A DNA stretch of 64,000 bases, from assembly GCF_031585635.1 (NCBI RefSeq), contig NZ_CP134196.1:124001-188000 (forward strand). The letters are read 5' to 3'. The notes beneath the pieces were generated by a model that was not told where the DNA came from, searched no databases, and worked only from the letters and a program-made list of their open reading frames with translations. This DNA is from Paraburkholderia sp. FT54 (GTDB lineage Bacteria > Pseudomonadota > Gammaproteobacteria > Burkholderiales > Burkholderiaceae). The translations under genes were made by a program, and so were the position numbers. Of the stretch, positions 54,192 through 63,050 are shown piece after piece. How positions within the stretch are numbered: position 1 is the first letter of the stretch; each line of letters starts with the position of its first letter.

Positions 54192-54806
54192 ATGGACAGC
54201 AAACAGCACTGGGAAGACGTTTACCGGTCGAAGGCCCCGGATGCAGTCAGCTGGTATCGGCCGCACCTTGACATCTCGCTGACGCTGATTTGCGAAGCCG
54301 TGTCGGACCGGAACGCAGCCATTATTGATGTGGGCGGAGGAGAATCGACGCTGGTCGATGATTTACTTCAGCGTGGATATCGAAACCTGACCGTGCTCGA
54401 TATGTCCGCCATCGCTCTCGAGACGACGAAACAGCGTTTGGGCTCTGTCGCCGGGCAGGTAACGTGGGTCGAATCCGATATTATGGTGGTCGACCTGCCT
54501 GAGCATCGATACGACGTGTGGCATGACCGCGCCGTCTTCCACTTCCTGACGGAACCATCGCAACGAGACGCCTACACCCGCCTGCTGACGAGAACCCTCA
54601 AGCAGGGTGGCCGCGCTGTAATTGCCACATTCGGACCACTGGGACCAAACAGGTGCAGCGGGCTGGATGTCAGGCGATTCGACGTTCAGCAGCTCTCCGA
54701 CGAGTTTGGCCCAGGTTTTGAACTGGTCACCAGCACACTCGAGGACCACCACACGCCGGCTGGCTCCAGCCAGCAGTTTCTTTACTGCAGTTTCCGGAAA
54801 CTGTGA
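54192..54806 (+). CDS. Class I SAM-dependent methyltransferase
   Basis: A 204-residue Rossmann methyltransferase. SAM motif I is IIDVGGGESTLVDDL, the acidic end of strand 2 is LTVLDMS, and motif WHDRAVFHFLTEP matches the thiopurine/tellurite-like subgroup of small-molecule methyltransferases. It lies 70 bp after nrsF on the same strand and may belong to the SigF regulon. The substrate is unknown; a chalcogen or thiol is possible. Confidence 0.85.
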   Translation: MDSKQHWEDVYRSKAPDAVSWYRPHLDISLTLICEAVSDRNAAIIDVGGGESTLVDDLLQRGYRNLTVLDMSAIALETTKQRLGSVAGQVTWVESDIMVVDLPEHRYDVWHDRAVFHFLTEPSQRDAYTRLLTRTLKQGGRAVIATFGPLGPNRCSGLDVRRFDVQQLSDEFGPGFELVTSTLEDHHTPAGSSQQFLYCSFRKL

Positions 54807-54858
54807 CTGTCGGGTAGCCCCGACTCGGCGTCGTGCCTCGCCTATTACGTGAGCCTGG

Positions 54859-55074
54859 TCAGGCGCAGCAGGAACCGGACTGTTGCATCGGCGGGCACCT
54901 GTTCGTGCCATACGAGCAGTACACGCAGCAATGCCCGGATTTTGGTCTGAGCACAGTCTTGCAATGCTCGCATTCGTAAAACCACAAACAGGCGTCGGTG
55001 GGCATCGTTTCGACTTTGGTATGTCCACACACGGGGCACGAAATGGTGGAATTCAAGGCGACAGAACTCATCAC
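54859..55074 (-). CDS. GDCCVxC-domain zinc-ribbon-like protein of the mer operon
   Basis: A 71-residue Cys-rich protein: CPVCGH and CEHCKT pairs form a zinc ribbon, then the hallmark GHCCVYCSYG (Asp of GDCC changed to His) and a CC near the end. Members are linked to mercury and other metal operons and some are selenoproteins. Start overlaps the merP stop (ATGA). A broken copy is at 49962-50183. Confidence 0.85.
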   Translation of the reverse strand: MMSSVALNSTISCPVCGHTKVETMPTDACLWFYECEHCKTVLRPKSGHCCVYCSYGTNRCPPMQQSGSCCA

Positions 55075-55358
55075 TGCTCCTGCTTCACGTGAGACGGATA
55101 GCCAGCATCGGCTGTGGCGTTCGTCAACGCGTCGACCGAAGCCTTGTTCGGGTCAAATACCACCTCCGCGCGCTTGCTTGCGAAGTCGACCTTGGCCGAG
55201 GTCACGCCGGGCACTTTCTCAAGTGCCTTGCGAACCGTAATCGGACACACAGCGCAATCCATGTTTGTGACGTCAAGGGTGACCGTGCGAAGTCCCTCGG
55301 CCAACGCCGCGGACGCGGTCAGCGCCGTCGCGACGAGCACAGCAATCAGTTTCTTCAT
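55071..55358 (-). CDS. merP: MerP periplasmic mercury-binding protein
   Basis: A 95-residue protein with a signal peptide (ends ASAALAEG) and one HMA domain with the metal motif NMDCAVCP. It takes Hg2+ in the periplasm and passes it to MerT. It follows merT by 9 bp. Confidence 0.93.
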   Translation of the reverse strand: MKKLIAVLVATALTASAALAEGLRTVTLDVTNMDCAVCPITVRKALEKVPGVTSAKVDFASKRAEVVFDPNKASVDALTNATADAGYPSHVKQEQ

Positions 55359-55367
55359 GGAAGGTAC

Positions 55368-55718
55368 TCAATAGAAGAGCGGCGCATAGAGCGGGAACGA
55401 CATCAGGGCGAGCGCGGCCGGCATCACGACCCAGAAAATGAAGCGTTGCCGATGATGCGCCGAAGGCGGCGCGCAGGTTTCGCCCACCGTACATTGTTGG
55501 GACCTGGCGTTGAGCCTACGGAAAGCGACCGCGAAAAAGGCGATGGACATGACGACAAATAGGGGTTGAAACGGCCGGAATGCGGTCAGGCGCGAGCCCC
55601 AGACGCCCCCGACTCCCAGTACGACAAGGAGCAAAGGGCCGGCGCAACAGGCGGATGCGCCAAATGCGGCAGCAGTTCCGGCTAGCAGGGAGCCGGTGGT
55701 GGCCCAGCGAGGTAGCAT
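55368..55718 (-). CDS. merT: MerT mercuric ion transporter
   Basis: A 116-residue three-helix inner-membrane protein. The first helix has the vicinal Cys pair (GASACCAGPLLL) and the cytosolic loop has the second pair (QQCTVGETC). It brings Hg2+ into the cell. First gene of the merT-merP operon. No merA follows in this window. Confidence 0.93.
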   Translation of the reverse strand: MLPRWATTGSLLAGTAAAFGASACCAGPLLLVVLGVGGVWGSRLTAFRPFQPLFVVMSIAFFAVAFRRLNARSQQCTVGETCAPPSAHHRQRFIFWVVMPAALALMSFPLYAPLFY

Positions 55719-55747
55719 GGCACTTCCTTTTCGGACGGGTTGAGTCT

Positions 55748-55778
55748 AGTCTAGGTGCGTACCTGAGTACGGAGTCAA
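55748..55778 (-). promoter_or_regulatory. mer promoter with 19-bp spacer and MerR dyad
   Basis: On the minus strand: TTGACT (55773-55778), 19-base spacer, TAGACT (55748-55753). The spacer holds the dyad CGTAC-CTGA-GTACG (55758-55771). The long spacer and dyad are the classical MerR-controlled layout, where Hg-MerR twists the DNA. The divergent merR starts 8 bp beyond. Confidence 0.9.
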
Positions 55779-55785
55779 GCTCACC

Positions 55786-56229
55786 ATGCCGGAAATGACC
55801 ATCGGACAGCTGGCTGAAGCGGCGGAGGTCAACGTCGAAACAGTGAGGTACTACCATCGTCGCGGATTACTGCCAACGCCACCCCGCCCCGCAGGAGGCA
55901 TTCGGCGATACCCGACAGCCGTACTGACGAGGCTTCGCTTTATCAAGCGGTCTCAGTTGCTTGGCTTTTCGCTTGATGAGGTGGAAGCCCTGTTGTCTCT
56001 GCACGATGGTCAAGCGTGCAACTCTGCGCGTGTTATCGCCGAACATAAGCTCGCCGATGTGCGCCAGCGCATCCAGGATTTGTCCGCGTTAGAAGTCGAG
56101 TTGATAACACTGGTGCAGCGCTGCTCGACGTCGAAGGGCAAAGTGTCCTGCCCGCTTATTGACGCGCTCATGGACGGCGGTGATGGTCGTCCGGCCAACG
56201 CTTTTCCAGAAGCTCATCGCGAAAGTTGA
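55786..56229 (+). CDS. merR: MerR mercury-responsive regulator
   Basis: A 147-residue MerR with the winged HTH (TIGQLAEAAEVNVETVRYYHRRGLL) and the three mercury-binding Cys in GQACNSAR, VQRCSTSKGK and VSCPLI. It is divergent from merT with the operator between them. Confidence 0.93.
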   Translation: MPEMTIGQLAEAAEVNVETVRYYHRRGLLPTPPRPAGGIRRYPTAVLTRLRFIKRSQLLGFSLDEVEALLSLHDGQACNSARVIAEHKLADVRQRIQDLSALEVELITLVQRCSTSKGKVSCPLIDALMDGGDGRPANAFPEAHRES

Positions 56230-56287
56230 TCGATGTCTGGAACGACTCGCCAAATGGGTTCATCGATGAACTTCGCGCTCGTCACCA

Positions 56288-56332
56288 ATTTTGCTGTTCA
56301 CAACGGAACCCAAGTGATGCGAACAGCAAAAT
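56288..56332. repeat. Perfect 12-bp inverted repeat after merR
   Basis: ATTTTGCTGTTC at 56288-56299 and its exact complement at 56321-56332, with a 21-base loop, 59 bp after the merR stop. Possible terminator or the ends of a small decayed element. No T-run follows. Confidence 0.5.
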
Positions 56333-56584
56333 CACGGGGTCACTGTGCCTTAGAATTCAAGAGCCTTTCAATAAAGCTCATTTTAAACCTTGATGTATAG
56401 CGTTCGCCTTTAACCCTATAACAGTCGCGCGTAATACTAATTGTACGAATAACATAGCGGTGCGCTGCGAAGTTGCCAGTTCAGACGCACCCGCATCTCG
56501 CTGCAAATCCATATGCGTGCGACGATTCGATGCGGCGGAGACAATGTATGTATGCTCGACGAATTTCCGCACAAAGTACACGCT

Positions 56585-56606
56585 TTCACTGCGCTAGCGC
56601 AGTGAA
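56585..56606. repeat. Perfect 22-bp palindrome TTCACTGCGC-TAGCGCAGTGAA
   Basis: The palindrome is centred on CTAG within 56230-56700, a stretch without a gene. It is longer than most operators. It could be a binding site or an old insertion target. Nothing next to it explains it. Confidence 0.6.
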
Positions 56607-56700
56607 CAAATACTTTTACGCAGATCTCAAAGTCGCAGGCACTCAGCACACCTTGTCGCCAGAGTAATCGCCAGTCGTATTCGGTGCTATCGAAGGTACG

Positions 56701-57500
56701 TGTTAGCGCCGATGTAAAAATGACCCTCCCGCCGAAGTAAACCTGGCCCACCTGGGAGACGATGGCGGCTTTTTGCCGCCGATACTGACTCAGGAGCAAG
56801 CAGTGGAAATCAAGGTTTTGGCCAGGCGCGGGACGGCGGTTCGGGAGATAGCGAGGCAAACGGGTTTATCGCGCAGGCTGATTTCACCGTTATCCGACGA
56901 GGACGCGAGCCGTTGCTCGCGCTGGTCGCCACGATGGGTTACAGCCGTGCGAGCTTCGTGCGATTCATCTCAGGCGAGGGCGCCACCACACTGTGTGAAT
57001 GCCTGCGCGAAGCGCTCGTCTACTTCGGCGGGACGCCGGAGCACGTGCTGTTCGACAACGCGAAGTCCGTGGTCATCGAGCGCGATGCATTCGGTGAGGG
57101 CCAGCATCGCTGGAATTCGCAGTTGCTGGCTTTGGCGGAGACCTACGGCTTCACGCCGAAGGTGTGTCGTCCATATCCGGCGAAGACCAAGGGCAAGGTC
57201 GAACGCTTTAACCGCTATCTCAAGGAGAGCTTCGTTGTGCCGCTCGCTGCGACGCTCAGGTCATCGGGGTTGAAGCTGGACGTCGAGGCGGCCAATGCGC
57301 ACATTGGCCGGTGGTTGACCGAAGTTGCCAACCGGCGCCGTCACGCAACGACGGGCGAACGTCCAGCGGTAAGGCTGGCTGCGGAACAGGCGGCGCTCCT
57401 GCCGTTGCCGGCGCAAACGCCAGTGCTTGCTGCGCCAGACAACCGCCGGGTGCTGCCACGTGAGACCCTCCAACATCCGCTACCCGATGTTCCAGTTTGA
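56701..57500 (+). pseudogene. IS21-family istA with an internal deletion; right end and istB missing
   Basis: The left end TGTTAGCGCCGATGTAAAAATG (56701 on) is IS21-type. At 56782 the istA start reads ATA (ATG expected), then EQAVEIKVLARRGTAVREIA. After TGLSR about 80 residues are missing and the frame shifts to QADFTVIRRGREPLLALVATMGYSR. The rest of the DDE domain is present (LFDNAKSVV; KGKVERFNRYLKE). The C-terminus breaks off near LQHPL and istB is absent. Confidence 0.82.
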
Positions 57501-57714
57501 TCAGCACGGCAAGCTCCGTCCGGAAGTCGCCGAACTGCTTTCAATCTTACCCGACGATGATGATCGCGGGGGATGGCGGCGAGCGTTCTGGTTGTATTCG
57601 CCGCACGCGCTTCTAGACGGTCTGTTGCCGGCAGAGTCTTTCACAAGCGAACCGGCACGGGTGCTCGAAGCAGCGCGACAAGAATTCGCGGGTGATCGGG
57701 ACGCTTGGTGGTGA
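57487..57714 (+). CDS. Short protein resembling the C-terminal part of MbcA/ParS/Xre-type antitoxins
   Basis: A 75-residue frame from an ATG at 57487 inside the end of the istA remnant. It has LRPEVAELLSILPDD and the segment RRAFWLYSPHALLDG that resembles the toxin-binding end of Xre/MbcA antitoxins. A typical antitoxin is longer, and no RES-type toxin gene follows, so this is likely a fragment joined at the IS21 break. The family call is tentative. Confidence 0.4.
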   Translation: MFQFDQHGKLRPEVAELLSILPDDDDRGGWRRAFWLYSPHALLDGLLPAESFTSEPARVLEAARQEFAGDRDAWW

Positions 57715-58199
57715 GCGCTGAGTCGTAGTTCGGTAAACGATCGTGCTGGATTCATACCGAACCTTGGGCGAGGGCCACGGTGATATCTCATTACAGGATG
57801 CCATTGCCGTAGGAAACGCTCTCGCGAATTGCTCGGCGTTCAAGGCGCACCTTATCACCGTGTCGTGGGGTATTTTTATATGCTCGTGCGTGTTGAAAAG
57901 GAGCACGATGAGGTGGCGTTTCGTCAGTGTCACCTTACTCCGCATCCCTTGTCTCCGTGATCTACTCAGGTCGCACGAAGTGAAATCCTCCGCGGCCTAG
58001 TTCAGCCGAGCGAGTTCCCGACGTACTGCCTTCACAACACCAACTATAGGTGCGAAAAAGAGTCGGGGGCTTCGTCGTGAAGCCATCACGAATTCTCGTA
58101 TAAACGCATTCATTTACAGACCTCCGACGATTGGACGAGACAACTCAAGAATAGTACAGTTTAGGATGCAGCCTTAGAGCTTGTGATAGTACTGTCAGG
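57715..58199. other. No gene seen
   Basis: About 480 bp of short frames without ribosome sites, between the antitoxin-like fragment and the truncated aldo-keto reductase. GC is lower than average. Confidence 0.5.
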
Positions 58200-58976
58200 T
58201 ACCGGCTTATCGATACGGCTGCGGCCTATATGAATGAGCAGCAGGTGGGGCAGGGCATTCGCGCTTCCGGTGTACCTCGCGAGGACATTTTCGTTACGAC
58301 CAAGGTGTGGATGACAGATTACGGTTACGACCAGACGCTGCACGCCTTCGATAGGAGTCTTCGCAAACTAGGATTCGATTATCTGGACCTGTATCTGACT
58401 CACTGGCCTGTCCCTTCGGCCTTTGATGCAACGGTAGCTTCCTACGAACCCGCGATGAAGCTTCTGGCAGAAGGGCACGTCCGGGCGATTGGAGTGTGCA
58501 ACTTCAGCTCTGCTCATCTGCGCACTCTCATTGAGCGAACCGAACACGTCCCGGCTGTGAACCAGATAGAAGTACACCCGTTCTTCCCCCAGAGTGAACT
58601 TCGCGAAGCCAACGAAAAGCTGGGGATTATTACGCAGGCCTGGTCTCCTATAGGCGGTATCAAGCGTGACGGAGAGAAAGCAAAGTTGTCGGGGAAGGTG
58701 CTCGATCCGCTGTCCCATCCGAGCGTCGTTCAACTCGCCGCAAAGTACGGAAAGAGTGTCGCACAGATCATCCTTCGCTGGCAGATCCAGATCGGCACCT
58801 GTCCGATTCCCAAATCCGTGCGTCCGGAACGAATTGCCGAGAACATCGATGTTTTCAACTTCGCGCTCGCGGCCGACGAGGTCCAAGCTATCAGCGCGCT
58901 CGACACGGGAGAACGTGGCGGCCCGGACCCGGAACTTGTGAGTCCTCAAACCTTTCCGCTGACCACCCATGACTGA
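58200..58976 (+). pseudogene. Aldo-keto reductase lacking its N-terminal 45 or so residues
   Basis: From about 58200 the frame reads YRLIDTAAAYMNEQQVG and goes on to the normal end. The catalytic Asp, Tyr, Lys and His can be found (LIDTAAAY; TTKVW; LTHWP), and the NADPH part PKSVRPERIAENIDVF is intact. The first strands of the barrel and the start codon are missing. An ATG at 58230 would give a protein lacking the catalytic Asp and Tyr, so it is not functional. The stop overlaps the next frame by 8 bases. Confidence 0.75.
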
Positions 58977-59553
58977 ACTGAGCGCGCATACCTTCACCTC
59001 GCGACGTCACACGACACGCTACTGGGAATGCGGCCCGGTTGACGGGCCGCTTATGCTCTTCATTCATGGCTGGCCGGAAATTGGCCTGATGTGGCGCGCA
59101 CAGCTCGAGGCATTTTCGGCGGAAGGCTGGCGCTGCGTCGCGCCAGACATGCGCGGCTACGGTGGCTCATCGAGCCCGACCGCTTCCGAGGCCTACACCC
59201 TGAGCGAGATCGTTCAGGACATGGTCGAGCTGCACGATCATCTGGGAGGGCGTCCGGCAATCTGGGTTGGGCATGACTGGGAAAGCCCGGTGGTCGGGGC
59301 ACTGGCCGCACGGCATAGCGACCGCGGTCGCGGCCAGGTGCTGATTTCGGTGCCATATTTCCCAGACGCCTTCGCGCTGCCAAACCTTTTGCCGCTAATC
59401 GATCGAAAACTATACCCGCTCCACCTCCATCCCGATGGGCAGTGGGATTACTATCGTTTCTACCTGACTCACTTCGAACAGACGGTAAGCGACTTCGAGG
59501 CGGACATCCCAGCGGCGCTGGCGTTCAGCGTCCTCGACGCCAGTCAACACTAG
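58969..59553 (+). pseudogene. Epoxide hydrolase-like alpha/beta hydrolase truncated in the C-terminal third
   Basis: 194 residues: HGWPE oxyanion motif, PDMRGYGGSS, and the nucleophile Asp in WVGHDWESPVV, as in soluble epoxide hydrolases (about 330 residues). The cap domain breaks off after EADIPAALAFSVLDA, and the acid and His of the triad are missing. The start overlaps the AKR end, so the two genes formed an operon before decay. Confidence 0.7.
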
Positions 59554-59580
59554 GTCGCGTCGTCGCCGTGGTGTCGCTGC

Positions 59581-59605
59581 GTGCCGCACAACCCGTGTGC
59601 GGCAC
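59581..59605. terminator. Hairpin GTGCCGCACA / TGTGCGGCAC
   Basis: Perfect 10-bp arms with a 5-base loop, 27 bp after the truncated hydrolase. GC-rich without a T-run. A possible terminator. The rest of 59554-59852 has no gene. Confidence 0.45.
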
Positions 59606-59852
59606 GGCGGCTCTGTCACGTTGGCGAGGTGGTCGCGTAAGATGTCCATCACACCAGTGCCAGCGGTGCCCGTGATAAAGCGATTTCGATTTCTGTTTCT
59701 TCATCGCATTATCTTTCGCAGCCGCATTGCCAACCTGACAGACCCCTGCTGATCTCATAATTGTTACGCGTGGTAGGCAGCCCCGACCACCCTAGGCCGG
59801 GCGGATCGGGTCATGGTTGCACGATGTTTTGGCTGAAACGACCTCACCGCGT

Positions 59853-60989
59853 TCAACGCACAGTGAACACCGAGATACCGCCGTTCGGGAACGCCCCGCT
59901 GCCTGCCTGGAACGGTACATAGACCTGGCCTGAAGGACCGTCGACCGCAACCGAATGCGCGCCCGTACCGATTGCCAGCTGGGTGATAATTTTCCGGCTG
60001 GTACCGTCGATGACCGCCATCTGCGGCGTAAAGCCCGACGCCGCAGCCACGCCGTTCGCCGTCCAGTGTCGCGCAGGCAGGAAATAGCGGTTGGACGTCT
60101 TGTCGTAGGCGATCTGGTCGACTCCTCCGAACGGCAATTTGGCCAGCGTGCTGCCGTTGGTGCGATCGAGGATCAGCGTGATCAACTGGTTGCCCGCGCC
60201 CGGATCGCAGCCCACCATCACATCCTGGTTTGGCCCAAGTGCCAGGCCGGTCGGCGCGCACGAACCCAGAGGGAACGCCTTCGTCACAACCGGTTGGCCC
60301 GCGGTGATCGAGCTCACAGGAATCACATCGAGTTCGCCGTCCGGATTGGCCGCGGTGCCGTCGTTGTTGATCAGGAAGCTCTTCGTGCCCGCGTCGTATT
60401 CACATGCTTCGAGACCCGCGGAGCCAGTAAAGTTCAGGTGCGAAACGACCGCTTGAGTGTCCGTGTTGATGAACGTCAGGAACGGCGGCGAGTCCGCGGG
60501 ATTTGCCATGGCAATCAGATGATCGTCCGGATCGAAGCACCCTTCGTCCGTGCGGTTGCCCGTTGTGCCGATCGGGATCGTCTTCGTCACGGTTTGCGTG
60601 GACGTGTTCATGACCTTGACGGCATTCACATCTCCCACATAAAGCGTGCTCGTACCGGGCAGCCCGACCAAGCCATCCGGCCCGGAGGAACTGGTCGTCG
60701 CGCCATTGCCGGCAAAACTGCCTGTGATCTGCGCGATCAGTTTATTGCTGGCTGTGTCCACCACATCGACGGCCTTGTTATTTCGGTCAGCCAGGAAATA
60801 CTTGCCTTGATCCGCATAACCGATGTCAAAACTAAAGGCCGGCGTCGTCGAGTTGGGCACCGCTATATTGGTCACCAGATGCGGCGACGAACTAAGGTTG
60901 TTATCCGAGCCGCCACACGCCGCGAGCAGGCAAGCGACAAACGAGCATGCGGCGATAAGCACGCCACGCTGTGTGATCCGTCTTTTCAT
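59853..60989 (-). CDS. Beta-propeller lipoprotein (YncE/NHL-like)
   Basis: A 378-residue lipoprotein. The signal peptide ends LLAACGG (lipobox Cys about 25). The mature part has repeated blades (KYFLADRNNKAVDVVDTASNKLI; STLYVGDVNAVKVMNTSTQ). It is probably anchored to the outer membrane and may be a scaffold or lyase-like propeller. ATG at 60989 follows CAGGAGACAG; an ATG 51 bases upstream is less likely. No operon partner is near. Confidence 0.85.
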   Translation of the reverse strand: MKRRITQRGVLIAACSFVACLLAACGGSDNNLSSSPHLVTNIAVPNSTTPAFSFDIGYADQGKYFLADRNNKAVDVVDTASNKLIAQITGSFAGNGATTSSSGPDGLVGLPGTSTLYVGDVNAVKVMNTSTQTVTKTIPIGTTGNRTDEGCFDPDDHLIAMANPADSPPFLTFINTDTQAVVSHLNFTGSAGLEACEYDAGTKSFLINNDGTAANPDGELDVIPVSSITAGQPVVTKAFPLGSCAPTGLALGPNQDVMVGCDPGAGNQLITLILDRTNGSTLAKLPFGGVDQIAYDKTSNRYFLPARHWTANGVAAASGFTPQMAVIDGTSRKIITQLAIGTGAHSVAVDGPSGQVYVPFQAGSGAFPNGGISVFTVR

Positions 60990-61438
60990 TTCTGTCTCCT
61001 GGAAGTACTTCAAGTAATTGTTTGGCGCCACAGCGCTCAATGGCCCAACGCCAACTGACGCAGCGCTCCAACTTGGGCACTATCGCGACCTGTATATTGC
61101 ATTCAAAGTGCATCCGGTTGGCTCTGACGAACTCTAGCTCACCGCAGACGCTATGTGTTACCTGGGTAAACACGCGTCGAAATTAGAATTGGCATCGGAT
61201 CGAACATGGCGCGTAGTTTTTTGTATGCAAAACGCAAATTGACAACTGATTGCTAGTTTCGACGCTGATTTTGTACGGAGCGGTCGAACAAGCCCGAGGC
61301 GCCGATCGATGTCGGGCACGGCTTGCTGAAGATGCGACGATATGTTTTGGTATGCGAAGATGAAGGTATCAACGCGTCGAGCACGATCGCGACGCTGGGC
61401 AGAGCGCCGACGATGCTACACAAGGCCCGGACGTGAGA

Positions 61439-61872
61439 TCAGTTTCGGCAGTAGTGCCGCGGGTTGATCATCGTATAGGCGAGCGTCTTTAACGCGTAGT
61501 GCACGTCGCTGATCCGTTCGAAGCGCAGTAGCAGACGGCGGAACTTATCTTCCCAGGCAAAGACGCATTCGATGGTTCTGAAGCGCTCCTCGAAGATCGC
61601 CGGATCAAAGCGCTGCTTGCGGGCGCGCCTCGGTGTTTTGCGCCCACGTGGGTTCTCGGGGATATTCGAGGTCATGCCGCGATTGAAGATCGCCTTGCGG
61701 TTGGCCCGGCAATCGTAGACGCCATCCAGACTGACGGTTGAACCTTGCAGGTCCGCGCCAATAGTGCGGACCATTTCGGTTAGTCTGAGCAACGCGTCGC
61801 GCAACAGCGGCGATTCGTTGCTGTTGCCCGGGGCCGTCACGAACGGCGCGATGATGTTGCAGTCGCGATCTC
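61439..61872 (-). pseudogene. C-terminal half of an IS5-family transposase
   Basis: The frame reads DCNIIAPFVTAPGN, then TVSLDGVYDCRANRKAIFNRG and FDPAIFEERFRTIECVFAWEDKFRRLL, the last two thirds of the IS5 DDE domain (Asp in SLDGVYD, Glu in EERFRTIE). The N-terminal part is absent and another gene fragment begins at about 61875. Terminal repeats were not found. Confidence 0.8.
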
Positions 61873-61924
61873 AGTTTGAGGAATTTGTTTTGCCACACCT
61901 GAGTCGTTGCCGACGCGGACAGCC

Positions 61925-62117
61925 ACCGACGCTGTCGTTGCACAAGATCTTCAACTACATCCTTCCAGCGGTACGGCAGCGCTGGAACATGAGGCATCTC
62001 GTCACCCGAGGCGAACATGACGCGCGGCGTTGGCCTCAACTCCACGGCTATTTCAACGAGTTCGATATCCGACATGCCCGGAATCGCGAGATCGGCGAGC
62101 AATACGTCGAACGTCAG
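61925..62117 (-). pseudogene. Middle fragment of a response-regulator receiver domain
   Basis: The frame gives FDVLLADLAIPGMSDIELVEIA and then RVMFASGD, the phospho-acceptor strand (Asp in LADLAIPGM) and the following part of a receiver. A stop lies just upstream, and the end is broken by the IS5 fragment. No start or output domain remains. Confidence 0.65.
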
Positions 62118-63050
62118 TAATAGTTACTTATGGAACAAAGAAATGATGCGTTTATCCTGCTTCTTGTCGGCGTGCCCGGCGCAAACTTGAATCGGGAAAT
62201 GGGCGCCCTTATCCCTGAGGGGTTACTCGCCACTCCGTCTGTGACTGCAACAGGAGACGACCGGCCCTCGCTCGATTCTTCGCGGATATGCGCTCCTTGA
62301 CGGTAACCCCGCTTCCATCTCCGCGTTAAATTGGCCTTAAGTTCTCTTGACAATTTTCGGTGACAATCCGCGGCGCGACTCGACTCACGTCCGTTTCCCT
62401 GCCCGGTACAGCCCTGACAGACGGCCGACTTACCTATTCTCAGGTTCTAGCGCGACTTGGAGGCGAGCCCCTTTCATGCGCCACGAGGCTGGCTTTTCGC
62501 GCAAGCGGCGCATGGCGTATGTGATCAGCTCCGCTCGCTTAAGGTTTCCTTCAGAGTGAACCTGTAGATTCGGTGTGGGTTGCGGATACTGTGTCCCGCA
62601 ATTGATCCTGAAGTGCCTGTGATTAACTCAATAGAACCGGTGAGATTCGATGCGAAGGGGAAGAACTACCGGGAGCGAAGCACCGGGGGAGGCTTTCGCG
62701 TCGTGTCAATTGCGCTTGATGATGCGCATCACCGTACAGGCGTGCGCCATCTGCAGTCCCAGCATTAGTGACGAAGAAGTACGCGCGCAATGTCGAACGT
62801 TTGCCGCTTGCCACGGCGTTCCAACTGGCCATCGGTTTCGGCAAGGTGCCGTCTGCGACCAAAATTTCTGTAGAAGAGATGCAACTCGGCCGGCCGGATC
62901 GATGGCACAGGAATCGGGGCGATATGTTCCATAGCCCGTTGACGACCGGTGAACGCCGTAAAACCTGCTAACACGCCGGTTTTAACCTAGAGCGACTGCT
63001 CCGAATTGAATATCGGCGATAAAAAGTGGTTGAGAGGAGACAGTCAGCGC
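62118..63050. other. No gene seen
   Basis: About 930 bp. Only short frames without ribosome sites or family homology. GAGAGGAGA at 63031-63039 is the ribosome site region of the glycosyltransferase that follows. Confidence 0.5.
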
